A stretch of 64,000 nucleotides of DNA from Numida meleagris (Eukaryota > Chordata > Aves > Galliformes > Numididae), in NCBI RefSeq assembly GCF_002078875.1, contig NC_034410.1, positions 75,608,661 to 75,672,660 on the forward strand, given 5' to 3'. The translations under genes were made by a program, and so were the position numbers. The notes under the pieces were generated by a model. That model did no database searches and was not told where the DNA came from. It worked only from the letters and a program-made list of their open reading frames with translations. Of the stretch, positions 48,940-62,716 are shown in pieces. Each line of letters starts with the position of its first letter. Positions within the stretch are counted from its first letter, which is position 1.

Positions 48940-51900
48940 TAGCAATAAGGTTGTCAAGCATATAAGCCTAAGCTTTGTTTTTCTTGCTTTCATTACTTGT
49001 TCTTTCAGATATTCTAATTTTCTTGCTAAAATGTAGGATCACATTTTAAATTCTTTTAAGAGAAAGCTTGCTGCAAGATGGATGGGAACTAATACATCAG
49101 GATAGTTACTTATTACTCTGAAAAGATTCTGATAGTAGCTATGTGCTTCTATACCAGGAGGACTCCCTTTCCAGAGTTAGACTAACTTCAAATAAATGAA
49201 ATGAATGGCTAGTGAGCTGTGACAAATCTTAATGAGATCATATTTAAAACTATATTCTGGAAACAAAAAAATCTCAGTACTGGTTGTGTGTGCTGCAGTT
49301 TCTTGTTTACTTTTTTTTTTTTTGACTTAAAATCAGAGAAAGCTTTTCTAGGAGACTGACAACTGTCATCCTTGAATACCACCAGCAGATTGGCTAATCT
49401 ATTTGTGTTGTAAAAGCTGAAATATACAAATACGTCTAAGAAATGAATTTGACAATAAAGATCAAAACCAGGAAACTTGTGCAAAGAATATGTGGGACTG
49501 TGTTCCTTTGTCAGTGGTTTTACCCCTTTAAGTGATTTTTTCCTTTATTCTAATTACTGTTGATAGTCATAAAATGACTAGATTTTTGGAAGATACTTCT
49601 ACAAAAGCAAGAATATAATTCTTGGACTTGCTTTGATCAGACAAGAACAGCTTTGGCCTCTTTAACTGGAGCAGGGTTATATGTCAAATACTACTTATAT
49701 ATTTTTGATATTTGGAGTATATAAGCCCTATGTGCTTGTAAAATTTATATGTTTATGAACATATATAGAGATTTAATGATATCTTACTTGCTTTTGATTC
49801 TTCCATGCATTGTTGTTTTTGCTTTGTATGCTCTATGAACTATTGGTGAAGTCTTGAGTAGTCGCCATATGTTCCACAGACATTGCTTTTGTAATAGATT
49901 CTGGTTTCTGTGTCGGAAGCTTTTATTCATCTGTGGAGTTTGTGGCTGCTGAGTTTGGATATAGCAGGTGGCTGTGGGAGTTGAACTGGTCTCAAAGTTT
50001 ATGTGGAAATCTTTTAGTCATTCATTGTCAGTATTTTATCTTTTTTGTAGACTACCTATTCTGTAAGTAGTGTCATGGAGGTCGGAATATCTGAAGTGCC
50101 TGCAGAAGTGGAAAGCTGTAGTAGAGTCCCTGTTGCTACATGATATCTGAATGATTCCATTTGTTTTTTAATTCTGTGTTGCACAACACTGAGCTCTGTT
50201 GGGGCTCTTTTAATACTATGAATGTTGAGAGCTTTAATAATCTCTCAAACCTTTTTGCACATAATCTTTTTTCTAATACTGGAAATCTGGCAAATTTTAG
50301 GTCATTTCATCTTAAAACAGTCTAAATGATTGTAAATTGCCTGAGTCACAGTTGGTATTAAAAAAAGCAGTCATCTTTTTCTTTTACTGTCTAAAATAAA
50401 CAACAAATGCTAAGAATTCTCTTATTTGAATTCTTCCAGTTGTCTGTTCTTCAGTTGTCTGAAATGATTACTGAATGGTAATTTATCAAGGTCTTAATTT
50501 TACAGAATTCACATTTGAAAATGGTATGATAGCCATGCCTTTCTTTGCGAATACACGTTTAAGAATGTTACTTGCTGTGTGAAGCAATGTAGTTTTCATG
50601 CTATTCGATGTTACTGTCTTATTTCATGCAGACTAATTAATTATGGAGCCATGCCTCAATCAAGTTTGGAACTTATTCTTAAGGGGGCGTGGTGTTCAAT
50701 AGTGAGATGCTGAATGTACAGCTTATCAATATATGATGCAAGATAATGCTTTTGCCTATGGCTAAAGAAACTTTGGAGTCCTATCAGAAATCTATCCTAT
50801 GTGGTACTTCCTTTTATAGTAACATCCTGTGAGATGTTTGAGACTTACTCTTCTCTTGAATCTCCCATGGATCAACTAACACAGGCCCTCTCTAAAATGG
50901 GAAACCTGGAAGATCAAGGCACAAGAGAGTATGTAGCCCTGATCATATCATGTCCGAAATGACAGGATTTAAATCACTAGGTTGGTCATCGCTAATGGAG
51001 GTGGAGAAGTGGCTGCTACAGCTCTGTTAGGTCCTAGTTTAAACAAAACAGAAAGCAGTGATGTTTGAGGAAGCATGTCCCTCATGCTGCAAAGGAACAC
51101 TACACTCTAGGAACTGTTCTTCTTAGCAGCCAAGTATCTCCTTGAGCTTTGTAGATGCTGAGCAGCAGGAAATGTATTGTTACCATTCAGAGGCTGCTAA
51201 GAAAAACAGTATCGTAAAATGTTATCGTTCTTGAGTGGCAGAACTTAGGACACAGTAAGGAGATGCAGTATGAGTGCACACAGTGTTGCACTGGTGTTTA
51301 GTGGCTTCAAGTACAGTACTATTAAAGGGGTGTATAATACTACTGCCATGTAGGGTGTCTGTCCCCATGTTGCAGTCATTTAAACTTGGTGGTAGAGAAT
51401 GGCATGGGAATGACTGTACAGTCAACATTTTCTTTATTGAAAATCAGGGATGGCAGAACTTGCTCAGCCTTGACAGACTGGACTGGCTGCCTGCAAACAG
51501 CAACTCTGCACTGGATTTTTTTCTGGTAGAAATCATGAAATTAACTTCATACTTCTTTCTTGACCTATAGGAATCATAAGAGGGTTTTGTGCTGCTTGCT
51601 TGGGGGGCAGGACATCAAGGCTTTAGTATGCTCTGTTCTAATTTCTTTGAAAATATGTGACCATGAAAGAGAGGTCATTTTTGATCTTTCAAATACAACA
51701 ACAACTTCAACACAAAATCTTTTCTTTCAAACTTAGTAAAGACAGCTAAGGGTTGTATTCCAATCTGCTAAAAAGAAATCTCATCTTAAATGCATGAGTG
51801 TTCTACTTCAGCTGGTTGTTTTTCTCAGTTTCTTTATATGTTTTTAATCTCTTATGCAGACATGGTATCCAAGCAGAACTTGCTTTGTAAATCTGTATTA

Positions 51901-54808
51901 TCCTCCTCCATTCAAGTTTCTGTAGCAGCTGTGTGGTAACTGTATCAAAGAAAAATCATTAAATTTATGACTGTATTTTCCAGTCTCCCTTCTGACAAGT
52001 TATGAGCAGAATGGATCCTGTTTACATCTCCACTAAAGGATGTGATTTGTTGGGTTCAATAATGGTTTCTTTGAAATACTCTTTAAAAGAAAATATAGAG
52101 TAAATAACTATCTAGACTTTGGATTACAGAAGAAAGCTCTCTTGCCTTTTCAAAGCAATTCCTGCAAATCAGCCTGGGTCTGGTGGTAGTGAAGTGAAGA
52201 CTTCTTTGGAAGAGCACACTGTCCATTGGACGTGGATTTGTCCATTGGAGGAGGGTCGCTATAAATGGGAAGATGTCATTTCTTGGGACATAATTCTGAA
52301 AGGAAGGCCACATGTCTCTCTCTATGCTGTTGTATTGAAGGGCTGGGGGGATTCATAGTAGTAGTGAATTCTCAGTTGTTTGTAACGGTTTATTAACTGC
52401 AGTCTCAAGAAGTAAGCTGCATTTAAAACTTGTGTTCCTGTGATAAAAGAATCTCCTTACAATATTTGCATACAATTTTGCTAGGAAAACGTTAATTTTT
52501 TTATTGGCAGCATTTAAAGAGTAAATTACAAAGCAACGTGCTGTAACAATCTTTAGAAAATGGGGCACATTGCTGTACAATTTCTTAAGTAAATATTTTT
52601 AAAATACTGATGACATTATGGCAAATGTTCTATGTGAAAATCTTTAATTGCTTTTTTTCATTTAGTACAAGTATTTGCATTTAAATCTAATCTTAGGATT
52701 GAAAAATTAACCTGACAGTAAAAATGGAAATAACTTCAGAGAATACGAAAGGAAAACATTTTAAATATGAATTTTAGCTTTCAACAAAAAGTGAGAAGTA
52801 TATACACAGAAGATGGATTCATCAATTGATCGCTATAGACTACTTGTACTGGAGAATTCTGACTGAAAGGGAAATTTCTCAGAACTTTCAGGTATATAGA
52901 AAAAAGCCCTTATTTATCTGCGGATGCTAAGCTAATGTATTTGAGAGAAATAAAGCCTTTCACTTTTGTTTTCATTCTCTGCCATTACTAAATTCTTGTA
53001 CTTTCTCTGTCGTGGTTTTATTTCAACTTCCTGCTAAATGGTGGGCTGTGTTAGTGTTTCAGCCTTTGTGTTTGGGTAAATAGCTGTTTTGTTTTTCCAA
53101 ATAGTAGAGAGGCTGACTGTCAGTGTAGCTTTGCAGTTTGTTGTGTCTGTGTTTCACTGCTGCGTTTCTTTCTGAAGGGTTAAACAGCTTGGGCCAATTT
53201 AGTGTCCCTGCTGCTGCATATGCATGAATGAGATTCTTTCTCCTTATGGCCAGAATCCTCTTTATGTCAATATATTGATTCTTCGTTGGAGAAACAGATT
53301 TAGTTTGTCTTTTTCTCTGAAGTACAAACATGAAGATTCGTGCTTTCCTCCCTCCCAGCCTGTTGTGTCTGTATAGGTATTTTACACCTTCAGTTTGAAG
53401 AAAGAACCAGCATTCCTTCTGACCTGTAAGAGCAGACAGAATAGTAAATGGAAAAATTGTGCTTAATTACGATCTTAGAGCAAAGTGCATGCTCTTGTGT
53501 GTCCTTGTCAGCTCCGAGAGCCAAGTCTCTTTCCAAAGAAGCAATCTCCTTGAGTAACATCCATGTCTGCGCAGCTTTATTCAAAAATGTCTTTTCAACT
53601 TTTTGGCACTTTGCAAGTTCGTTAAATACACGTGCATGTGGTTCTGTTGAAAATTAATGAGAATTGGGCGCATAGGATTTTAAACTTTTAAAGTCCTACC
53701 CTCCCTTTATATCATGATACAGAGCACTTTAGCAAACTGGAAGACCTGTTTGTCATATGTGATGAAGGCTTTTGCTGGAGTTGCAGATTTATTTGTTGAG
53801 CACGTGTTGGGAAGTCTGAAATAGTGCTGGCTGTACAGCTAGCATAAGCTGTGCTGCATGCAGGTGTTCAAAGGTCTCCTCCTTCAGGAGCAATGTCTCT
53901 GTCTTGATCAAAAGTCCCGTGGTTGCCACTTGATTGTTAAATCTGGTAAAGTACAGTGCCATGACTTAATCCCCTCGTGGCAGCTGGGTTCTCTAGCTAA
54001 ATCTGGCAGATGTAGAATGGGGAATGAGCATTAGGGTGGGTGTCCAGATTTGTGGGATGAGATGACTTTGTAACGTGTTTTCCCTTGCTTTCTTTTCTTG
54101 AGAGTCTTTGTGACTAGCTGTAAATGGTAATTTGTGTACAGAAAGATCCTGCTGACTGCAACTGCTTTGTATTTCTGCTGAGACCTTGTTGTAGTTTATA
54201 GTCAGCATTTTTACTATAGTGAAATTAATGTTTTATTGCTGCTTAATGTATAGAAAGTAAATTCTGTGGCAGAGTTGCTAGTTGCTTGGCACTTGTAAAA
54301 AATACTTTTTCTTCAGCTCACTCTGTTCCCTCTAAAGAATGGTACTTGTTCTCTGCTCTTGTGAAGCTCTCCATCCTGAGCCATATTTCCTTCACATTTG
54401 TTTTGCAGAAAACGTTTTAGGTTGCCTGGCATGTTCCCCAGACCAATTAACATTAAAATCTGTCAAAAAACAGTTCAAGCAAAAGAACCTAGCCTCTAAC
54501 ATGTCAGACTACAGTGAGCAATTGCATTTCTTGACTAAGTTTAAGACAAACATCTCTGCTGTTTAAATTATTATTCTATTTAGCTGAGATTTTCTTCTTC
54601 CGCACTGTTTACTGTCTGTCTGGCAAATGTATTCCCTAAACAGGCAATGCTCAAGTGCAATCTCTATTCCAAACATTTTAGAGCTTATAATCTCCCCAAT
54701 CAAATACCTGTCGTAGCCAGAATCAAATTTCGACAGTCTCATTTTCTTCAGTTGTGTGAACAGGAGAATTGCTCTTCCATTGCTGTTGGAAAAACAAGGA
54801 CATTTGCT
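48940..54808. other. Putative intron, no exon or clear repeat seen
   Basis: AT-rich, T-rich DNA. Frames of up to 98 codons (51,274-51,570 plus; 49,209-49,484 minus) have no recognisable similarity. A T13 run lies at about 49,311-49,323. The slightly GC-richer stretch at 53,040-53,660 holds overlapping frames on both strands, none with a motif. I see no transposon that I can name. Confidence 0.5.
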
Positions 54809-54989
54809 TCACAGAATCATAGAATTGCTGAGGTTGGCAAAGACCTTCAAGATCATCCCAGCCCAACCACAACCTAACCATACTACCCTAATAACCCACC
54901 ACTAAATCATGTCCCTGAGCACCATGTCCAAACAGTTCTTAAACACATTCAGGGATGGTGACTCAGACACCTCCCTGGGGAGACAGAGG
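54809..54989 (-). mobile_element. CR1 LINE 3'-end fragment, reverse orientation
   Basis: The plus strand shows 'cacagaatcatagaattgct', 'gaggttggcaaagacctt', 'caagatcatcccagcccaa', 'tgtccctgagcaccatgtcc' and 'gacacctccctgggg', the reverse complement of the last 180 or so bases of a CR1. The terminal octamer repeat ('gaatcatagaatt') is well kept. Its tail differs from the copy at 45.2 kb, so it is a different CR1 subfamily. Confidence 0.92.
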
Positions 54990-55319
54990 TGTTTATGCCT
55001 GTGATTTCTCCATCTGCCCGTCATCAACATGTCCAGTTGTTCTTCACTGGTTCAAGCATGCTTATGGAAGGTGAACTGAGAAAGTAACTTGTTCCTCATC
55101 TGAGTTTGAATTTTGTTAAGTCATATGAATGAAAATTTCCTCTTCATCTTAGTAATAGCAATTCTTTCTGCAGTAGCACCTAGAAAATCTTATCAAGGAC
55201 AGTTTTACAATCATGTAAGAAAAAGTGCAGACTCTCTGAGGAATTATGTGAAACTTCTCATTGAAGGTGGGCAAGAGATGAGTAAACTCTTTTTAAAGTT
55301 AAGTAGGCTTTTTAGCCTA
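54990..55319. other. Spacer between two CR1 fragments
   Basis: About 330 bases of unremarkable AT-rich DNA between two oppositely oriented CR1 fragments. A 69-codon frame (55,113-55,322) has no recognisable similarity. Confidence 0.5.
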
Positions 55320-55975
55320 TGATCATGCAGTATACCCTGGCAGTAGTGAAAGCCAACAGCATCCTGGGCTATTACTACATTAATGGAAGTATTTAATTCC
55401 CCTTTTTCTCAGGCCTCATTAGACCACACCTAAAACATCATGTCCAGCTTTGGATACCCCCCATTCCCCTTATCCAGTGTTAAGAGACATCACTGGACTG
55501 GAACACTTCCATTCAGGACCACCAAAATAGTTGAAGGCTGAAGTGTGTGTTTACTGCAGAGAAGCCAAGGGAAAGGAGGCTTATTCTGACTAGAGAAGAG
55601 TTTTCAGTGGTGGGTGGGAGAACCTGATGGCAGTCTTCCAATACCTATAACGCTGTAATCAAGAAACATGGCCAAGACTGTTTAATGACGTGTTTGGACA
55701 GAAGCTGAGAACCAATGCCCATAAATCAAGGGAAGATAAATTTATGTACATAAATCAAGAGGCTCTGACTTAAGGAAATAGGGTAATTAGGCCCTGGAAG
55801 AGCTTGCCTAGAAAGTTTGTGGAGTTCTTGTCCATGAGGGTTTTCAAATCCTGCCTGGCCAAGCCCTGAGCAACCTGCTCTGAGTTCAGTATTGACCATA
55901 CAGTAGAAGGTGGGAGCAGGTGGCCTCTAAGGTCTATGGCTACATGAAGGATGCTATGGTTCTGTGAACCAAGGA
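55320..55975 (+). mobile_element. Old CR1 LINE fragment reaching the 3' end
   Basis: About 650 bases in plus orientation, more decayed than the 25.3-kb copy. Recognisable steps are 'gcagtagtgaaagccaacag', 'catcctgggct', 'aggcctcattagaccaca', 'tgtccagctttgg', 'catcactggactgga', 'aagccaagggaaaggaggct', 'acctataacg', 'ggcctctaaggtct', and the tail 'gatgctatggttctgtg'. These cover the RT C-terminus and 3' untranslated part of a CR1. The frame is destroyed by stops and indels. Together with the reverse copy at 54,809 it forms a pair of inverted but diverged CR1 tails. Confidence 0.85.
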
Positions 55976-58900
55976 AGATCCAGAGAAGCAGGTGAAGTGA
56001 ATGTTTTCTGCAAGAGTTCATGGTTTTACAGATCACCAGCTTCCTTGTAGGTGGTAAAGAGAAAGGGATGAAATAATTTTTGAGGCCACATTTCAGATTT
56101 CTGAGAATTGTCTGCCCAATAACCAGAATTATGCAGAGATAAAAAATTATTGTAGAGATGGAAAAATGTATAGAGAGTAACAGTAATTTCTGGAGTTTGG
56201 GACAGCTCCTCTTTGAGGAATGGTGGGTGGCTGGGACCAGAGCAGCCTAGAGAAAGGATAACTATTATCTCTTCCATTTGCAGACAAATGGTCACTGAAT
56301 GAAACAACAAAGGAACACGTTGGAATTGTAAGAGAATGGTTTTCTCATCAAAGAGATAAGTGGAACTGCTTGCTGCAGTTGTAAATTAAAAAAAAAAAGT
56401 ATTACAATAAAAATAATCGTTCTGTGAAGAAGAGTTTGGAAAGGATAATGGAAGAAAACATCCACTGAGAGATGTCAAATATAGTGATTTTACCAATGGA
56501 TTTGGGAAGAGTATGAGAGCGCACATGTTTTTGGCCACCACTTGAGGCAGAAGATGAAACTGACTATTGATACTGCCATATTCTTGTTCAAGGATCAGCC
56601 TGTTATCTAAATGTGAGTTGTATCTACTCAGGATTTGTCACGCTTACAAACCTTGAAATTATATGCTTTTGTAGTCTGACACCTAATCAGTGATCGATTG
56701 TTGATTGAGTCATACTGATGGTCTGAGGTCCTGGAGTGATCATGAAGACATGAAATAAAAACATCTTTTTACTGGAAGTGGATGCAGAGAATTTCCCCCT
56801 TGCTGGTGGTTATGTTGACTTTCAGTGATGGTTCATTCCCTCTGGCAAAAAGTTTCATCATTGTTTCTTGACTACAAAACTTGTATCCTGTTATGAGCTT
56901 ACCTTTGTTTGGTAAAGAAAAATAGTCCTTTTAATATTGTCAGTAGGCATATATATGTAGAGCTATTTAGTTCAGTGACTTTATTATGACATTTTTACAT
57001 ACGAAGATGAGAAAGTTGTTTTCAAACTTGAAAAAAATGCTTAGACTACTTTAACCTTTAGACAACTTGTCAAGCATGAGGGAGTGTCTGAGTACAAAGT
57101 ATCTAGCGTTTAATACAAAAATATTCAAGATCCATGTGAAGTCCAAATACCTTTCAAATAATCATGTCAAGAAATCAAGCTCCTTAAATTAGCACATGTT
57201 TGTCTTGTGTGATTGGTAGCAATTTGTAATAGCCTGTAGAAAATACCCAGTACAGAGTTAAGGGCATGTAATTTAACATCATGTGCTTTGAATGCAGCAA
57301 GTGAGCATATAGGGCATGAGGGTATTGTAACAAATTTATTCGCTGTAACTTTTTTCAGTATGTGTGGGATTTCGAATTATCACATGTTTCAAGAACTACA
57401 GATAGAGAACTGCTGAAACAATTTCTTAATATTTGAAAAAAAATACTGTTAATAACAAATATGTGATGCCTGACAGAGATGTAGGAGCAGAACTCCAGAA
57501 ATATTAATGAACTTCCAGGGTTTTTATGCACTTCTATCCAATCCTGATTCAGTGTATATTAAACCTGATCTGTGGATATAGCATCCAGCAGAGTTCTCTT
57601 GAAAACATGGGTAGAATGAAGAGGACAGTGAAATAGATTTATAGACCTGACTTCATCTGCCAGAAGCATTTTTATGGACTGTATTCCATAAAAAAAGCTT
57701 TTGAAGTGAAGATAGTCTGCATTAGTATATACTTCTGTCAGTATTTAACATGATTGCCATCTTCCCTTCAGTTCATAACCAAATGTTAGTAGTCACCATA
57801 TTATGCCTATGACTGCAAGATGGTTGTCTCCCACTGCATCATCTGCATTGGTCTGTATATGGAGCCAGAAGCGTATTCGTAAATGTCTACTGTTTAACTG
57901 AAGACTTTTCTTTATTTGTTGGTGGTCTTTGTCCACTTAAACACTCAGAGACCATGTTAGAAGTGGCTTAGGAGTCTTACCAAGATTTATATCCCTATAA
58001 AACATAACCACTGAAGTTTTGAGTGATCATCAAGGCTATTGTTAGTACAGTCTTTACGTGGCCTTGTGAAAAGTGATGTTAAACTATATTTCAAGCTAGA
58101 CAGCATTATCTTGCAGGAAGCCCAAAGGCACATACTGTAAATCCAAAGATGTGATGCAATTAAGCAAATATACTCCTTGTCTCAGCTGTTTTTAGTCTTA
58201 ATTATCCATTCAAAACAAAACTAAAAACTCAAAACCAACCAAACAATAAGCAACAACAACAAAAAAAACCCACAAAACTTGTCAGTGATGGAGGATTATG
58301 TCTATTAATGAATCGCAGATTTGTAAAAATGAAGTTTAAGTTTTACAGCTAAATGAATTTATCCCATTGTTTCACTTTATGCTTTCTACTTGAAAACACC
58401 TGCAGTGAAATAAAAGGTTGAAAATTGTAAAGTACATCATACTTGCTTTTACAAAAAGGGAAGAAATTTGTATAAACACAGTTTCCCAGAACTGTAACCT
58501 TGGCAGTTTTGTTCAGTGGTGACTAATCAACTGGAAAACATTTTATTGATTTCTTATTTTAGCGTTCTTTATGCAACTGTATTTATAGAAAATGTGTTGA
58601 GGACTTTTTTTCTATCTCTGCATTGGAGATCTCCATACCACATTACCATATGCAGCGTTTTGTTCGTATTTTTTTTCCAGCTTCTATGCAATGTTCTGTT
58701 CTTAGTGGTCCCTAACATCTGTGTATAATGACACGTGGTTCAGCTCAGTGATCATTATTTTACTTGTATGTCCTATTTAGAATTAATTTTATCAACATAA
58801 AAGCAGAATTGAAGTGAAATGAAAGAATTGAATGAAATTGCCTGAAATAGAAAAATAGGAATTTTGTGGGAATACTTTGAAATTTGGGAGGAAGAATATA

Positions 58901-61900
58901 TCCTTTATTGTTCATATACAAAGACTCCTTCTATTGAAAAGTAACAAGCTTGTTTTCAAATATTTTTGGAGATAATGAAATATTCTTACCGGTGTAGCTG
59001 CTGAGATGTCAGATAATGTGCTTAGTGACTAATTTTTGTGAACCAGTTCGTATTATGTGCATGCCAAAATACAAAGTAGCTAGTGAACTCTTGTGTTACT
59101 GGTATGCTATCAGATTGAGTTTGACAACAGGAATCATTTGAACATATCTGCCAATAAAATACCTTTAGCACAATTTATAAGTGATCATCAAAAATGGCAT
59201 CACTTTGCACGGGAAGATGACTTGTAACTAAAGAAAGTATGCTTTCATTGTCAGTGTCTTCTAGGTTATGTTAAAGCAGCTCTTGCTAATGAGTACTGCT
59301 CTGGAATACAGGAGAAAGAACACAAAAGCTTGTGGAAGGTGTAAGTGTAATAATTCTGTATGCGTTGATTGTTTAAAATGTGGCAGGTATCAGTAATTTA
59401 GTGAAAATCACAGGTGCTGGAACAAATAATTCCCTTAGAAAGCCTATGATATCTTTTTACTTATTTCTGCAAATGTATCGATGAAAGATAAAAAGTAGAT
59501 ACACAGGGGCATTCATTAAACACTTTTTTTGTGCATTTAGAAATCAGTTGCTAGAGAATTCTCTGAAAATCTAGTTTTGAACAAAAGCTGTTGATATAGG
59601 TAAGCTATTTTGAAGCCTGTACATACATAATACTGGTTGCTTGTAATAGCATGGGATAAATGGTCACAAGGAGATGAGGATTCTGTCTCTTGCTTGCATG
59701 CCTCTGCCATGGCTTCAGCTGGTTGATGGGTGTGTTTAATGCTGTTCTGGAAGAGGAACGTCAAAAGTGGGTGGGTCTCAAAAATTCTTTTGTTACCTCT
59801 TCAGTAGGATATGTACAACCATCTGCTGAAAAAAAGTTGATTAAAAATAATATTAAAAAAAATCACAGCATAACATGACAGTATCTCGTCCTGTATCTTT
59901 CTGACACTTCACATCTGTGTACAGAGCAGTATTCATGGTTGACCTTGTGTGAAAGTTGCTGTCAGATCAGGGCTTCCATTTACTCTTCAGCTTTCCCCTT
60001 GATGTCAAATTTGACTGTGAAAGCAATGACTTACAGAGACTGTTGCAGAAATGTGGTTCAGACACTACTAACAAAACTGCACAATCCTTAGCTTGTCTCA
60101 ACAATGGAAGTGGTAACTTATCTCCATTTTCTTTAACTCTTGTCTTGATCTTCCTGCATAATTTTCTCCTGAAGTAAGAGGCATCCTGACTAACTGGTAC
60201 TAAGGAGTGGCATCAGACTAGCTCTCCAGCTATACCTCCTGAAGAACCTATAACATTACATTTCTTAGTTACCCTCACTTGCAGTATAGTTTGTATACAG
60301 TGAGTTTCCTTCTTCCTATCTTTGTTTCCCTTGGTGTTTTTTTTTTTTTTCCCCTGGTGTTTCTTTGTTTCATACTTGGTTAAACCAAGTTTAAGGAATT
60401 GCTTTTATCAACTGAGACATTCCAAGCAAAAATCTTTGGAGTTACAGGCATGAGAAAGACTTGCAGGAACAGACCTTTGAAGTAGAAATTAATTTGAATT
60501 AATTAGTAGAATTAAGTTGAAATTAATATTTCTAATGTAATTGGCTTCTCATTGTTGTCCACTTGACCTTGCTATGTACAAGGCAAAATTCTTGGTCTTC
60601 TTTCAGGGATCGGCATTTACTGCTATTCTTTAGTTGTTCTTATTACCAGGATAATTATCATCAAGTATTTTCCTGTATGTGTAATGTGCTTCTGTGGATG
60701 TTGTACCTTAATCAGAAATTGCTATTTCTGAACAGCCAGCTACTGCACCTCTATGACTAAAGCTGATCTGTGGCTTTGTGTTTTTTTTCATCTGTTTGAC
60801 AGATACAGGGTGACAGACACAGTGATACATCAAACAGCAGAGAGAGAAGGCATAGTTAGCGAAACAGTCACACCTTTCAGCAAAAGCCTAGTTTCAGAAA
60901 TCCTTCAGTAATTACTGTTTTTGAGCTGACTCAAACTTTTTCAGAGCCTGAGAAAAGCTGCACAATGACTAGAGGACTTTTCCTTTTGTTCTTTTAAAGC
61001 CATAGCTGAGCCATTTGTTCTAGTAATACCAGTTTGTATAACACTTAAAAGAAGTGTTTTCTCCACCTGGAAAAGAATATTTTTCTGTGAAAGAATAGAA
61101 GAGCTTAGATTTCATAGTTGGGAAGTGAATATATAATTAGCACTTCCTTGTTGCCGCTATAATAGAAATGAAATGGTAAAACAAGGTATTTCCTCTGCAA
61201 AATGTAGCTGTGGCGAAAATGCAGAGCTATAGGGCTAGCAGGTTGAGCATTTATAAGTGATTTCCATTTAACTTGGTAGCCTATTTGGTGAACAAGAGGG
61301 ATGTTGCTAATAAGGAGGCATACTAGACAAAAGTACAAAACAAACTATTACCAAATATCTTAGTCTAATACAGTTGAATTTCTTAAAACTTTTGCTATTT
61401 GCCTAGACTTGACTACATTTTGAGAAAATGCAAATATAAGTGGTGGCTCTGTGTCTTTCTACTAATGGAAAAACTTTTAGATAAAAGTGTCCTTGGAACA
61501 TCCCTTTCTTCTTTGTTCCTTGGTTCTCGGAGATGTTCTCTATAAAAGGTGTACTCGCAGAGACTGCCTCTTTTGAGAAGGACCGTTACAGCAGTGGCTG
61601 GCACATTTCTTCTATACTTGAGATGGCAAGAGGAGTTGACACATCCCCGAGAAAAGAAGTAGAGAGCTAAACAGGCAATCACTTGCTTCCAGTTCCAACA
61701 ACTGATGAAATGAAAGGAGAATTTTTTGAAAAAGTTCTTTTCAAAAGGATGGAAGGAGAGATGGGGGAGAGAGAGAGAGAGGAACAAAAGGGAAGATGGA
61801 GAGACGGAAAGCCACCAGATTTTTTCAGTATGTTTTCAAATCCAAGAGCGAGTATGTGCTTCTAATTTGCTTGCTGATTGCAAACTCCATCTGGAAGTGC

Positions 61901-62191
61901 ACTGAAAGACTGTACTCCAAACTTAAACTTTCCAGAATTATCCTACGTGATTGAGAATAGTTTTCTTAAGTGTTAGCTTTATGTGCAGAAACACGTAAAA
62001 GCCAACAAAACAACAAGTTGATCTGTCATTAGAAGTAAGCAGATTGTACTGTGTGTATCTGTTTGAAGACATACATGCGGCACTATAAATGTTCTGCTTC
62101 ATGGTTAAGTTCATATTAGATGTAATATAAGCTCTAAAGGTTTGTTGCCTGTACTTTCTCTGTAGGGAAAAATTAAGGGCTATCTCATGTA
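55976..62191. other. Putative intron, no confident exon
   Basis: Mostly AT-rich DNA. The frame at 59,956-60,177 is discussed as a weak exon candidate. Frames at 56,026-56,310 minus (94 codons) and 61,413-61,787 minus (124 codons) show no family resemblance. Simple repeats: A11-12 near 56,388, a (CAA)n-like stretch at about 58,248-58,263, T15 at about 60,338-60,351, and a GA repeat at 61,768-61,782. Confidence 0.5.
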
Positions 62192-62716
62192 TGAGGGTTG
62201 CTCTGAAAGTAATGCCTCCTACTTAATGATGTTGGCCCATGACATCAGAGGCAGATGTTGGTGGTATGGCAGTAGAGGCTGAACCTTCCCACCAGTGTTC
62301 CATTACATTTTGTTGCTGTGTGATGGATGGCAGCAGAGGGGCAGTCTGACAGAATGGCATCTGATGTGGAATTGTGTGTGAAGCAAAGGTATATCATTGA
62401 ATTACTTCTTCCAAAAAACAGCACCTATTGGCATTTGTCAACTGAATGTTTATGGTGATCAAACGGTGGATGTGAGCATGGTGAGGGGTGCATGGTGAAA
62501 TACTCTGAAACAGTGGGTGACCTCTGCTGATGCAGATTCTTGTCAGTGCGGCATGTTCATTCCCGGTGAAAATGCATGGCTAATGTGGTGACTGTGTTGC
62601 AAAATAATGCTTTGTAGCTGAGAATTTGCTGTATCAAATAGTGTTATTGTGCTCTTTGTATTTGTTGTAGTTTCCATGGAAATAAACAGGAAGCATTACT
62701 TTCGGAGCAATTGATG
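62192..62716 (+). mobile_element. Mariner-type (Galluhop-like) element, internally deleted copy 2
   Basis: The left end reads TGAGGGTTGCTCTGAAAGTA and the right end 'aggaagcattactttcggag', imperfect terminal inverted repeats of about 28 bases. TA dinucleotides flank both ends (62,190-62,191 and 62,717-62,718), the hallmark of Tc1/mariner insertion. The inside matches copy 1: 'ggtggtatggcagtagaggc', 'gatggcagcagaggggcagt', a decayed transposase start ('atggcatctgatgtgga'), a jump to 'gttgcaaaataatgctttgt', and the 3' terminus. There is no catalytic domain and no intact frame. At 525 bases it is a nonautonomous derivative or a relic of one. Confidence 0.9.

Noticed and set aside
54809..55975. 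Inverted CR1 pair as a possible long double-stranded RNA
   Set aside because: The two tails come from different CR1 subfamilies, and the overlapping parts pair poorly when compared by eye, so a stable long duplex is unlikely.
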